From: Lepraria neglecta
Taxonomy: Eukaryota > Ascomycota > Lecanoromycetes > Lecanorales > Stereocaulaceae
NCBI GenBank assembly: GCA_033220425.1
Contig: CM065649.1
Location: 3,844,001-3,908,000, forward strand
DNA: 64,000 nt
Reading direction: 5' to 3'
Under the pieces are notes generated by a model. It was given only the letters and a program-made list of their open reading frames with translations. It searched no databases and was not told the DNA's origin. The position numbers were made by a program, and so were the translations under genes. The number at the start of each line of letters is the position of its first letter. The first letter of the stretch is position 1. This document shows positions 22,424 to 33,531 of this stretch, in pieces.

Positions 22424-23447
22424 ATGACACGTAATATCAACCGGAACGGTCTCGAAGAGGCAATCAGAAACGAAAACCAATTCGATGCTCCCCCGAACGT
22501 CATAGTTTCGCGAGCTCCCCCAAAGCCTCCCTCAATCATTCCTCTCAAAGAGCATAAGTGGAATACGAGAGACCTGCCATGGCGGGTCGCCACAGATGTT
22601 ACGGCAGCTGCCTGTGCTTCCAGTCTTGTTGCGCCTCTCATTACCATAATTGACCGGTAGGTCCGCTCTCGGCCAGAGCTCCTTCGATGGATGGAACCTA
22701 CGCTGTCATAAGTGCCCTCACTGACCTCTGACCAGCGCTATCATTGAGAAAGCCTCCAACCGCTCCACCCTCCGCATCTCCATCGCCAACTCCTTCTATT
22801 CCCTCCTCACCCGCCCACACCGTTTCCTCACCTCAAAACCAACTCTCCTGATCACCGCCCTATATTTCGGCACCTACGCTACAGCCAACACGGTCGACAC
22901 CCTCAGCAATACCGTATCAAACAAGCCCGCGAATGCCACTACATCCGGCCCCTCCAAATTCCTTGCTACGACGAGCGTCAACATGTCCTTATGCCTTTAC
23001 AAAGACAGCCAATTCGCCAAGATGTTCGGGCCACCACCCGGAATAGCTGGATCGGCGGCGAAGACGATACCGATGGCGAGCTATATTCTCTTCACGCTAC
23101 GGGACTCGATGACCATCTTTGCTTCCTTCAATCTACCGCCAATTATCGCACCTTTACTGCCCATATCGAAGGAAGTAGAGAAGCAGATGAGCAGAGCAAG
23201 CGTTGCACAGTTCCTTGCGCCAGCGGGGATACAGCTGTTGAGCACTCCACTGCATCTATGGGGCCTGGATCTCTACAATAGACCGATGGGCAACGGCGTT
23301 GGCTGGAGAGCGAGGGTAGGCAGAGTGGGGAGAGACTGGCTTGGAAGTAGCTTTGCAAGGATGGGAAGGATTGTGCCGGCATTTGGCGTTGGAGGGGTGG
23401 TTAATGCTGGGGTGCGAGGAAGGATGATGGGCAGCATACAAGAATGA
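22424..23447 (+). CDS. Conserved-looking membrane protein of unknown function
   Basis: Exons 22424-22656 and 22736-23447 (79-nt intron) give 314 aa. Several segments look membrane-embedded or amphipathic: DVTAAACASSLVAPLITII, PTLLITALYFGTYATANTV, PMASYILFTLRDSMTIFASF with LPPIIAPLLPI, and AQFLAPAGIQLLSTPLHLWG. The C-terminus is Arg/Gly-rich. The composition and the alternating helices resemble fungal mitochondrial carrier-like or inner-membrane proteins without a named family; that localisation is inference. The join is phase-consistent (DR|AIIEKASNRST). I did not recognise the family. Confidence 0.75.
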
Positions 23448-23818
23448 AGGGGGGTCAATATGAGCATTAGATCTCGCGTCCTCACGTTTAGCGGGTGTTA
23501 CGGGCTTCACAGGCTTGATATAGCTATTGGCATAGCGAGGCGTCCGGGACGAAACGAGGTAGACTTAGACATAGATCCTCACTATAATGAAATCATTTCC
23601 GCTCCTCTATCTCTGGCTTATGCATCCAGTAGCGGAAAGAAAAGGGTACATAGGTTCTTGTTCGTAACGTTTTTATTTCTATCAGTATGCAGTGAGTCCT
23701 CAATCCGCCAGCGCCTTCGCTTTCCTTAACTACATCAAATCTATATAAACGCCGATGCCCTCCTAGGAAATGCATCCATTCCAAACTCCCTGCCAAATGC
23801 ACCATCCCCAGGGGTATC
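23448..23818. other. Convergent intergenic
   Basis: 371 bp between the stop of the membrane-protein gene and the stop of RPB9 on the other strand. Nothing beyond the expected 3' regions is visible. Confidence 0.4.
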
Positions 23819-24644
23819 TCATTGGAAAATCGTCCCGCAAGTACAGCACACATAAAAGAGTTTCTGCGCATCACATATCCCTTAGCACAAATTCCCTGCA
23901 AATGTGCTGACAACATTATCCAAGAGAAATAAGTGCTCACCATGCCCGTCTCCGCAGACCGCTGTTGTGACTGGAAGAAGACGCTTCGTTCTGCTTTGCA
24001 GCTTGGACAGGCCCGGTTCGAGCGTGGGAGCTAGATGTTAGAAGTGTGATGTTAGCCAGATGTGTCAAGAGTTCTTGTTCTCTGGGTTTTCATCCACAAG
24101 CGCCGCTTCCGCTGCGTTATCTCTGCGATCGTTCATAGTGCAACGATTCTGGTTCCTCGTCCAACTCCTCAGCTTCCTCCCCCTCCATCCTACTCATCTC
24201 CCCCAAGTGAATCCACCCCACCTTCACTTCCCCCTCCTTCTCATCTCCCTCTCCCTCCACCTCCACTTCCATCTCCTCATCCTCCTCATCCTCCTCATCA
24301 CAACTCCCATCCAAATCCCTCCCACAAAAAGTGCAATAAAGCTCAGAGTAAATCTCGTCTGGATAAAATTCACCCACCGTAGGATCACTCCCCACATCCT
24401 GCGTAACTCCCGCCGTCTCCCCAACCGTATTATACATATTATTCCTAAAGACACAACTGCTCTGTGCCTCTTCACTGAACTGGCACGTTCGACATGCATA
24501 CATCAGTTTGTTTGTCATTCGGTCTTCTTTTGGGTACAGCATGTTGCTGCATTCGCGACAGAAGCGGAAGGTTATTTGTTCTTGGGGGTTTGAGGGTTCA
24601 TTCAGCCCGGTGGCGGAGGTGGTGGAGGGGGCGTGTGAGGACAT
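23819..24644 (-). CDS. RPB9: RNA polymerase II subunit RPB9
   Basis: Three exons on the minus strand: 24644-24378, 24030-23941 and 23863-23819, giving 133 aa (yeast 122). The first zinc ribbon reads FRFCRECSNMLYPKEDRMTN, then YACRTCQFSEEAQ, with NMYNTVGETAGVTQDVGSDPT after it. The second exon supplies LPRSNRACPSCKAERSVFFQ SQQRSAETGM, and the short last exon KLFYVCCTCGTIFQ completes the second zinc ribbon. Rpb9 affects start-site choice, elongation fidelity and transcript cleavage by polymerase II (family knowledge). The first intron is unusually long for this window (347 nt) and carries an open acidic frame in continuation, which could be mistaken for the real C-terminus. Confidence 0.92.
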
Positions 24645-25072
24645 TGTGAGTCGTTTGTACTCCGTTGAGTATTTTCGTATGTTGTTGAAGTGAGATCGTG
24701 CGCGTCGTAGAGCTGCTGGTAGTTGCCAAAGGTGTGTGTGGAATTAGTTGCGGTTGCTGAGTTTCGAATTGTTCGCGTGTTGTGGAGGAAGTAAGAGGCA
24801 AAAAGCTTGTGAAGAGTCAGAAGCTCAGATTATCGAAGTGAATTTTAGCGCTAGTTCAGCCCTGTGGCTTTTCCCGGCGGCTGGCTGGCAGCTTCGGTGG
24901 TGGTGGAGGGGCAAAGGCCGAGAACGGGTTCGAGAGCTCGTGTTGCTGTTTGTTGAGTAACGAAGCTCGTGATCTTTCTCGTACTGCCTTTACTTTACGA
25001 AGGTATAAGGCACTCGTTTCTCGACCTTTCTCCTGCTCCTCAATCGCCGAGTCCACATACAATCTCGCCAAA
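24645..25072. promoter_or_regulatory. Divergent promoter of RPB9 and the Pin1-like gene
   Basis: 428 bp between opposed starts. No gene is supported inside. No specific binding site can be assigned with confidence. Confidence 0.45.
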
Positions 25073-25810
25073 ATGGTAAACCCAAACAACCCTCCCCCCT
25101 CTGACAGCCATCCCCTCCCTCGACATCCCTCCAAACTGACTACCTCCTCCCCCTTCACAGTCAACACAAGAAACAGGCCTCCCTCCAACCTGGGAAGTCC
25201 GCCACTCCAACTCCAAAAATCTCCCCTACTACTTCAACGCCTCGACAAAAGAATCCCGCTGGGAACCACCCCCAGGCACGGACCCCGAGAAAATAAAAAC
25301 ATACATGGCCCTCCACCACTCCACAGCCGCCAACCCTTCCTCCTACTCCATGGGTCATAGTGATAAAGATGGAAAGATACGGGCGGCGCATTTGCTTGTT
25401 AAGCATAGGGACTCGAGGCGGCCGAGTAGTTGGAAGGAGCCGGAGATTACGAGGAGTAAGGAGGAGGCGTTGGGGATTTTGAGGGGGTATGAGAAGAGGA
25501 TTCGCGGGGGGGAGCTGAGTTTGGGGGATTTGGCTACTAGTGAGAGTGATTGCTCTAGTGCTAGGAAGAAGGGGGATTTGTGAGTGTGCTTTTTGGTTGT
25601 GTTTGAAAGGGTGGGTTGGGGAAGTGGTGCTGATTTGTGTGCAGGGGATTCTTTGGACATGGGGATATGCAGAAGGAGTTTGAGCAGGCGGCTTTTGCGT
25701 TGAAGCCGGGAGAGGTTAGTGGGGTTGTTAATACGGCTAGTGGGGTGCATTTGATTGAGAGGTATGTGAACTCGAGGAAGCTTGATGGGGATCATCGCTT
25801 CCGTCCTTGA
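25073..25810 (+). CDS. Pin1/Ess1-type peptidyl-prolyl cis-trans isomerase
   Basis: The initiator codon ATG (25073-25075) forms an exon of its own, followed by a GTAAAC...TTCACAG intron (25076-25160). The second exon (25161-25579) reads STQETGLPPTWEVRHSNSKN, then YYFNASTKESRWEPPPG, a complete WW domain with both Trp. The parvulin domain follows: KIRAAHLLVKHRDSRRPSSW, SDCSSARKKGDL, and in exon three (from 25645) GFFGHGDMQKEFEQAAFALK and SGVVNTASGVHLIER. The Lys/Arg cluster binds phospho-Ser/Thr-Pro and SDCSS has the active-site Cys (family knowledge). The extreme C-terminus is uncertain: an unspliced end at 25810, or a last intron at the GTATGT after GAGAG. Confidence 0.9.
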
Positions 25811-26759
25811 CATATTGTTAGTCCCTGCAGCTGAAGTTGATACAGGCTGGAATGAGTCGGCTATGATGTTATGGATTATGCGTTGGGCATTACTGGAAAA
25901 CGATGGCGCAAAAAAAGTATTTGACATCCGTAGAGATCAGCGTGCAAGGAACTAGGATATTACAAAAGTGTGTTAGGGAACACACGGGTTCTTGGTCTCT
26001 GTACATACCTTGAGGCTGAGTTGTGACTGCTTGACAGTGAAAGGTACATGTTGGACCACCCTGGTGATTGGTAGTGTTGTAGTTTTGCAGTGCGTCTACA
26101 CATCTGATTGTCGCTTGCATTGTTAAGGAAGCTTCTTTTGAATGGGACGCTGTGGCTGCAAACATCGAAGGCAAGTTAGTTCGTTCTATCTTCTTCATAC
26201 TAAACAGTTATCTATAAGTCTTATCGTTCCATCATTCCCACAAACAGAAATCCTGGTCCGGTCAAACGTCGCAAAAGCCAGTATAAGATAAAATAGCTGA
26301 AAGCAAGGATCCATGGTTGAAGAGCTTTTTAGGATGGCGATCTATATTATGACCAGCAATTTTTCAAATAAACACTGCACTCCAGGTCCTTCCCCTTAGC
26401 AAAGACCAATCGACCTCAATTCGACTCCTTGAAAAACATTATTCACCCACGCATTTTAAACCTAGCTGAGTAATCATCAAGAAATCTCTATCCAAAGCTA
26501 CAAGGAACCCCGCACTCTGCCATCACTCTTTTTGTATGACTCCCGGGCTCCCAAACTCCAAAGAACCTGATCTTTATCTAGAACCCGTCTTCCAGGGACA
26601 TTCTTGCACAATGAGATTTTGAAACATGACCACAAAGGGACTCTTTTCCTGCCAATTCGGTGAAATTTCGCGCAAGGGGGTATCATAAAACAACATTTCC
26701 ATCAAATCCAGAACTAACGCCTGTGGAACGCAATGCAAGGAGTCATCTCATGAAAAGTA
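25811..26759. other. Intergenic
   Basis: About 950 bp, moderately AT-rich, between the convergent Pin1-like gene and the kinase gene. The short minus-strand frames at 25890-26198 and 26498-26686 have no recognisable features. No gene is supported. Confidence 0.4.
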
Positions 26760-29640
26760 TCAACTAGGCTCTCGTGGGTGTTGTACCACTGTGTAGTCAT
26801 CAGAGCTTCCACGTTGGCAAAACGTGCTCATAGTGGACATGGTCATTGAGGAGTTGTCCCACTGGGAAGATGTGGCATCCAGCGGAGAGGGGACACTCAT
26901 AGAGCTGCTCCGCCTCACTGGTGGGAAGAGGTCCGTAGGTGAAGTGGTCAACCGATCTTCTTGTGTCTGCTCCGGTGCGCCGCGGTTAGGCGGGTCCATA
27001 GACAATCGAGGTAGAGGTCCGATGAACACCTCGTTATAGTTGATCTCAGCCTTCGAACTATCGGTGGTCTTATCTAAGTCTACCCTCTTTTGCTTATAGA
27101 TGCTGTCAAGGGTATTCCAAACGTCCAAAGCAATGATTCTTGTGTGCCGATTGGTGTCGAGCATCCGAACCACCAAGTCTAGAACCTCTTTGAAAGGTTG
27201 CTTTTGTTGCTGCGCAGCCATCTCTTTCAAGGTCTGAATCCAACGCAAAACAGGTTTACGCAGCGTGACGGTGGTATCCTGAGCCATTTGCCAAAATCCG
27301 TCGTCTTCCAAGATGTCTGTCAGGGAGCCGGGACTGCGCCTGGCATACCTCTCATTCGCGAACTTCCTGACTGACGGGAAGTCAAGAATAGCCCAGATGA
27401 GAAGCTCAAGGAAGACACATCCAAGTGACCACACATCATAGGGTCTTGACGTTGCGCCTTCAATCTTTGCCTCTGGAGGTTCGTAGGTGAGCGTTCCGTT
27501 TGGTGAATGTGTATTGACGCTACCAGACCGATAGGTATGAATCTTGCTGGAACCGAAGTCGGCAACTCTGAAAGATCCACGTGCCGAGCCCGTGCTCGAA
27601 AAGAAAAGTATGTTCTCGGGCTTCAAATCATGATGCCAACCCGCTTTCTGTGTCCCAGGAGGTAGCGCTGTCAGGGTCGGCGCCGTTGGGGCTGTTGCCG
27701 CCGTATCAGCAATCGAAAGATTGTGGATGTCTTTAAGAGCTTCGGCCAGGCCTCGGAATTGCCTCAATAGCCACATGATATTTCCTTTCGTAAGAAAACC
27801 GAATCCTTCCGAGCTCATATACTGGCGTAGGTTGCATTGGGCGTATGGGAACAGCATGCAGTAGCTCCCGTCTTGTGTCCAAGTAGCTAGATGCGTGACA
27901 ATGTGCCTTTGTGACAGCTTGCGGAGCTCGTCCAATGTTCTCAGCTCTTGCAAGAAGTTTTTGTCGACTTTCTTAGGACGGTCTTTGAATTCCTTCAGGG
28001 CAAAGTCCGAATCCTTGTTCTAGACATCAAGTTAACATTAGCTAGACAAGAAGTGTAGGGTTGCTAACCTCTGAGAGCCTATGATGACCTGGATTGATCC
28101 TTACACGAAACTAGAAACGAAGTCAGTGCTCTATCCGGAGCGTGCAGAGTTGATCACACAGCAAGTCTGATGAGCAGGAGAGACTCACTACGTTCGAGTA
28201 GGCCCCACTTCCACACCAGGCATTCCTTTTCGCCGAGTCTGACTCTCCTGCACCACCATACGAATCTTCTGTTTCATCTGACTCATGTAGTCCCGCTTTG
28301 TCCAGTGCACCGTCTTCATCCTTATCTCTGGAGTGGAAGTGGATGGGTACGACGGTACTGGGATGTAATTTTTGATGTTGTCCCACAGTCCAAAATTCTG
28401 CTGCTGAGAATCCTCCTTGCTTTTCGACAAGGATCTCGAAGTCGACTGCACATTTCTGGTGGCAGCAATGCTTGCGCTCAAGGGGCAGACTCTTATCGCT
28501 GTAGCCGATATCCAAGAGCTTTTTGAGACACTCCATCTTCAGGCCAGCCAAAACACACATTGCCATAAGTTTGGGAGCCTTGCACTGCACCTTTTCGATG
28601 AACTTGTCCTTTTCGTCCAATGCCATGTCTAGCTGAGGATCTTGAACAATGATATCGCGAATGGTCTCCTTTGAGGTTACCTGCAAGAAATCGGTGCGAG
28701 GAAGATACTGTCTGCCGTCTGAGGCCCGCTTCATCAAAGTATGGATTTCGGCACGCTTTGCCCCTGCGAATGAGACATCGCTAGAGGCCCGGAACCGGAA
28801 AGCAAAGTAGTTCCTGAAGATGTCGAGGTGAAGATGGCGATTCGGTTTTGAAGTCAAGTAATTGCTTAAAACAATGCAAATGCTGTTCCAGTCGTCTCGA
28901 GATGTCAATGGTAGCCCACATTTTTCGACATTCTGGCCAGTGATTGTACAATTTCCATATCGAAAGACAAGGTCTCGTCTGTCAAGATCTTCCTTGAATG
29001 TCTTTGTGACATAATTTTGCGAGACGGTTTCTATCCTAGAATAGCTGTCAGGATCGGTCAGAAAAACTGTCAATCGGGTTGCCGGATCTGATGCTGGATA
29101 TTGGCCAAATGTGATGTGCAGGGAACATGTTATACTGGACGATGGAATAAGATCATCGCTCGGGTTCTTGACGTTGTGGGTAGGGTCTTCCAGATCAAGG
29201 CTGCCTCGAGACGAATCCTCGTCCGATGAATGAGATGCTGCTGAATTGTGAGAAAATTCGTGGCTGGCGCCTTCAGCATGGGAGACCACGATAGTGGGCC
29301 TAGCTGGTGCAGTGCGTCCTGCGGTGTCAATGCTGCTACCGGGGGCTCCCTGAGGGAGAGCTTCTGAGAGAGCAGGGACTGCTTCATCCGCTAAGACTAA
29401 ACACCAATCAGAAAAACTGAAACTTTCCAAAGTGAGGGCCGTATGTACTTCTTGCATTGTGGCTAGACATTTTTGACGTGGACTCGGTTGTTTTTCTGCC
29501 CTATGAGAACAGCGATCATAGAATAGTTCTAATGCGGACCTTGCAGGCAACAATGTACAGAGACGCCTTTTCAAATGGATGGGCAGGCTTAACGAATGCC
29601 AAAGGCTGTAGTATCTCGCGAGGTAGGTGGAAATCTTCAA
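26760..29640 (-). CDS. Large protein kinase with a long N-terminal region
   Basis: Three exons on the minus strand: 29640-28189, 28110-28069 and 28019-26760, giving up to 917 aa. The first intron interrupts the kinase domain: exon one ends GSGAYSNV, the glycine-rich ATP loop, and exon two continues FRVRINPGHHRLSE. Exon three starts NKDSDFALKEF with the ATP lysine (about residue 507). The catalytic loop HHDLKPENIL has His in place of the usual Arg of HRD, and VADFGSSK gives the DFG. GTLTYEPPEA and YDVWSLGCVFLELL complete subdomains VIII-IX. The ~470-residue N-terminal region contains a low-complexity Ser/Asp stretch and no domain I can name; fungal kinases of this layout are common. The start could instead be Met62 (29457). 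Confidence 0.82.
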
Positions 29641-30009
29641 GTAAAAAGGGCAGGAAGTTGGGCTAAAACCAATTGCCTTGTTAAATGAGGCTCGAGGTGC
29701 GCAAGTGGCACAGCCTGTACCGGTGAGGCTCCGCTGGCCCCCCTACACAGCATAATCGGGCGTTTGTAGGCGTACAAGCTTGTTTAGCGCCCGCTAAACT
29801 GCTGACTGGCTGCACAGGTCAGGGGCACAAGGCCGCTTCGAAACTATTGGCCCTGCAACTACGGCTCATAATCCAGCCGTTTTCACAGCTTTGTCCATGT
29901 TTTGAGGCAGTCCATTTATCCTGTTCGCTCTATGCCTATTGTAGAAGGTCGTAATGAAGGAGCTATGGAAAGTGCTATCGCCAAGATCCACGAAACTCCG
30001 AAATTCATC
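29641..30009. other. Intergenic
   Basis: 369 bp with the kinase promoter. It includes a small perfect palindrome near 29783 (GTTTAGCG, CC, CGCTAAAC). No gene is visible. Confidence 0.4.
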
Positions 30010-32060
30010 TCAAGCTTTATCGGTCAGCGCAGGTTCTATGCTTCGACGCGGTTTAAACAGCTTAAATACCACAGACTTTTCTCTTCTCGCCGAAGGATCT
30101 GTTCGAGTGGCCTGACATGCTTGGAACCGTACCCAGACCCACCATATAGCCAAGGTACTCAGAGTCAAGGGCACCGAAATCGCAGCGAACAACCATGCAT
30201 TCGCACCGAGAACTACGTAAACGCCGTCTCCATATCGCTCTTGACTTACAAATTGCGTGGAGAAGAAGTTCTGTATATGATTTAGCATGCCGTTTGAGTG
30301 GTAATTCCAAGAGGCTGGACTAACAGATACCACCGTCGCTGGCAGATATATCAGCGTGATTATTGTGAGGACTTTGACAGCTGCGGCGTCTTGAGTGCCT
30401 TTCTCAGTAAGAACCCTTATACTATGATTTTCTTTTCGGGTTTGATCCGCAAGCTGCTTGAGTGTGTTCCCATTTCCAAGTTCTAAGAGACTCGACAGCT
30501 GTAGGAGGCGAGTCAGCATAGTATGCGCTCAAGTTCAGGTAATCTATCTCTTACCAAATTGGTTGTTCCTTGAATCTTTGTATACAACGTCTCGACCTTC
30601 CTGCGGTTGGAGTCAATGTCCCTTTCTCTTTCTTGAAGTGCGCAATCGATAGGATCATATCCCTCGTCAAAGCCATCTTCCAGCTGGTGGCTGGTATCAC
30701 GACAGTATTGCTGGTAATTTTCGAGAAGTGTTTTAATAGTGTCGCGTGTTGCTTCCAGCACTAGAAGTACATCAATAAGCTGGTCCTCAATCTCCTTCAG
30801 CTTTTGACGCTCTTCAACACCAAGGAGCAACGCGGAATCTTTTTCATCAATCGAGGCAACAAGCACTCTATCCGACTGTCTTTAAGATCAGCATGTTACC
30901 ATCTGACTAGCTAAGAGTTGAGCCTACCTGTTCGGTAATCCTTGCTGTAAGGTCCACTATGTACGGGCGCCAATTTGCTAACAGAGTATCGAGGACAAGC
31001 AGGTGAATCTCAAACGGATTGAGCAAGGCGAGGTCACCGCAAGTCCGGGTGTATTGGTCTAAGCATGTTTCCGTCTTCGTAGATGGTGAGACCATGACCC
31101 AGGTCGAGGATTTGTCGGTTGCAAGGTATTTATGGTAGATTACAGTCTGCCGCATAGACCACGGTCTCCCGCCATCTCGATTGTTGAGATCCACGTATCG
31201 TAAGCCGTATGCGCATTCTAAAAAGATCAGCGATGTCATCATTACTCCTAAAAGTACCATTACCGAATCCAGCCCATTCCCAGCGAACACTCTGACTATT
31301 CTGGATGGCCAACCTCCTGAAACGCATTTGAGGCGGGCCGATTTCGTTTTCTGCATGCTTTGCACCGAAAAGTAATATGAATTCACGAAAGCGGGGAAAT
31401 ATATCAAATTCAGACATAAAGATTTCGAATAGTTCCTGTGTCACAAGGAGTCGACTGTACGAATGGCGCTGCCTTAAGAAGCTACAACCAAATATCAGTT
31501 GTAAGCACGCCATTGAAGTTCAATGTCATACGGACCAAATTCGAATGCGGTCTCTTGAAGCCTTGTGATTGGATTGAGTCAGGCTCTAGTTCCATAATTG
31601 TCTTGGAGAATCTTACACGTTCAACGTCTCTTAAGTGTTCTGAATTCGACACTTTTTTCACGGGCAATCTGGGAGACTCCTCGCACCGTGGGAACTCTTC
31701 ATTCCGCCAGCATTTTGGCGACGAAGGCTCGGTGACTGGCGTATAGTCTTGCTTTGAACCACACTCTGTTTCATCGTCTGAATGATAAGAAACTTCATCG
31801 TCCGACCGTTGTGTTCCATATGGAGCCCGAACATGCAATAGTGGCTGAGTGTAAACATCGATCGACGAGTCTCCGCCAGGCGGTTCGAATAAAGCTTTCG
31901 TTCTTGCTTTGAAAAATTGGTCTGTCGCAGGGCTCTGGTCACAGAAAAGTGCCCGCTCAAGGTACATGGAAGTCCTCATGCCCACGAAATATGGGTAGGA
32001 TCCCTAGCCTTGATGGCCAGAACGCGACGGTATGTATCATAATTAAATAGGGTGCTGCCA
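30010..32060 (-). pseudogene. CorA-like magnesium-transporter-family gene with two frame breaks
   Basis: Read on the minus strand: NYDTYRRVLAIKARD (near 32045-32005), YPYFVGMRTSMYLERALFCD (to about 31490), SFLRQRHSYSRLLVTQELFE and FDIFPRFREFILLFG (to about 31244). Next come CAYGLRYVDLNNRDGGRPWS, ARITEQ joined to SDRVLVASIDEKDSALLLGV, then a coiled coil. The end has two membrane segments: VKVLTIITLIYLPATVVSVS and ANAWLFAAISVPLTLSTLAI. This is the layout of fungal CorA-like proteins, although the GMN loop is absent here. Frame changes are needed near 32003 and near 31486, with no intron able to supply them; ordinary introns explain the other breaks. I call it a probable pseudogene; two isolated sequence errors are the alternative. 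An intact relative lies at 55904-57513. Confidence 0.6.
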
Positions 32061-32394
32061 GCGTGCTTGCAGACCGCTAAGCATGAAGCTGCAGCTATGC
32101 GCCCTAGAGATACAGTGGTGCCGAACTTTAGCGCCCGGTTTTGGTGGCCTGATACGAAAACGAAACTCGGTAAGAGAATCCAGTGGCTGTGCGATATCGC
32201 CACGGGCGGAGCGTTTACTGTGGTTACTCATGCATAAGATCGCCCCTCCTTCATGCATTGCATCTTCATCGGATCAATCTTATCTTCGCATATATATTCT
32301 GTTTTGCGCAACATTACACACCTTGACACCCCGCGGCTGCTTGTACCTGACAATTAAGCGTCACAGATCTTCTTAAGTCCCTGAATACGACGAG
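32061..32394. other. Intergenic
   Basis: 334 bp separating the decayed CorA-like gene from a small plus-strand ORF. No separate gene is visible. Confidence 0.35.
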
Positions 32395-32718
32395 ATGCCT
32401 TCAAACAATCTTCCCAGTACACCGATACGACCCCAGCCGCAGCAAAAACCACATCAACAAATTATTCATGATCGATACATCGATTCCAACGAGTTGCAGA
32501 AACTGCTAGCTGGGAAGTTCGACCAAGGGTCCTACTCCCTTTCTGTGAGTGAAACTTCTCATGCCGGCTCTGCCTGTTGCAAAGCTAGGTCAATTCATAT
32601 TAACGTTGGGGGTAGTGGAAACTCGACAGATGGATTATCAATGCTCCTCAGCCTCTCTCAGATGTATGAGCTTCAATTCCGTTATGTGTATTCGCATCCC
32701 AAGCACCTCCTTACCTGA
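32395..32718 (+). CDS. Small hypothetical protein
   Basis: ATG 32395 opens MPSNNLPSTPIRPQPQQKPH, then HDRYIDSNELQKLLAGKFDQ. The HDRYIDSxELQ block looks like constrained protein. Reading straight through gives 107 aa. A strong donor (GTGAGTG after CTTTCT, about 32544) and acceptors near 32587 would instead give a product of about 50 aa; I could not decide. The family was not recognised. Confidence 0.45.
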   Translation: MPSNNLPSTPIRPQPQQKPHQQIIHDRYIDSNELQKLLAGKFDQGSYSLSVSETSHAGSACCKARSIHINVGGSGNSTDGLSMLLSLSQMYELQFRYVYSHPKHLLT

Positions 32719-33531
32719 CAATGCTTAGACGGAGCTTGATAAGCTCACTATTTGAATGGATGATTCCTGATCTCAAATAATTAGGAGGAAATCGAGAGAG
32801 TTGAGGTACAATTTGCTCGGAAGTGATCTCGAAATAGAGCACGGGGTTCCTGAATGTCTCTCTCGAATATGGCTTAGATTGAGAAATCATGTACTTGGGG
32901 AACCCATTCTATCGTCTCACCTAAAAGATAGTACGGAAAGACCGTGAACAAAGCTTCCCTACGCAGACATGTGCACTAAAAGACCAGCACAGCTGAGTCG
33001 AGAGTGGCGATTGCATAAAAATCCAGGCTTACTATGCCTGAGATCCAGACGGAATTAGAGCAACAATGCCTTTTAACATGGCTGATGCTCTCATTGGCTG
33101 GATATAGCCGAAGTTGCTGCCCACGCTGAAAAGTCACGTTCGTCTCTTGCCCCTCCCCTAACATTCCTGAGGTGATTCGTATACTGATCAGATGTCAATT
33201 TTCATATTGCCACCCAGACGCGAAGATTACGCAAAGCGTCAACTATCGACCTCATCAGCATTCGTAATCTAACCGCTCCTGTCTTTCATGAAGTCTCACT
33301 GGACTGCACCATAGTTCCGTTTCGTCATTTCTTGCCGCGACACAAATTTTGCGGCTTACCCTGTCAGTAAACTTTTGTCCTACGCCGTGACGGGCCCATA
33401 GTAAATAAAGAGCGGCAAATTCCCATGAACATTAGAGTATTCCATACATGGATCTATTACTCTTTGTACATTCTCCTGCGCTTAGACGCCATGAGGATAT
33501 GCACCATTACCATCCCACTGGGTATCTTAAT
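32719..33531. other. Intergenic
   Basis: About 810 bp, no supported gene. The only sizeable frame (32976-33164, minus) has no protein-like features. Confidence 0.4.

Noticed and set aside
24060-24593. Hydrophobic plus-strand ORF of 177 aa
   Set aside because: It is antisense to RPB9 and its first intron; the Leu/Pro/Ser-rich text is the shadow of an acidic stretch on the other strand.
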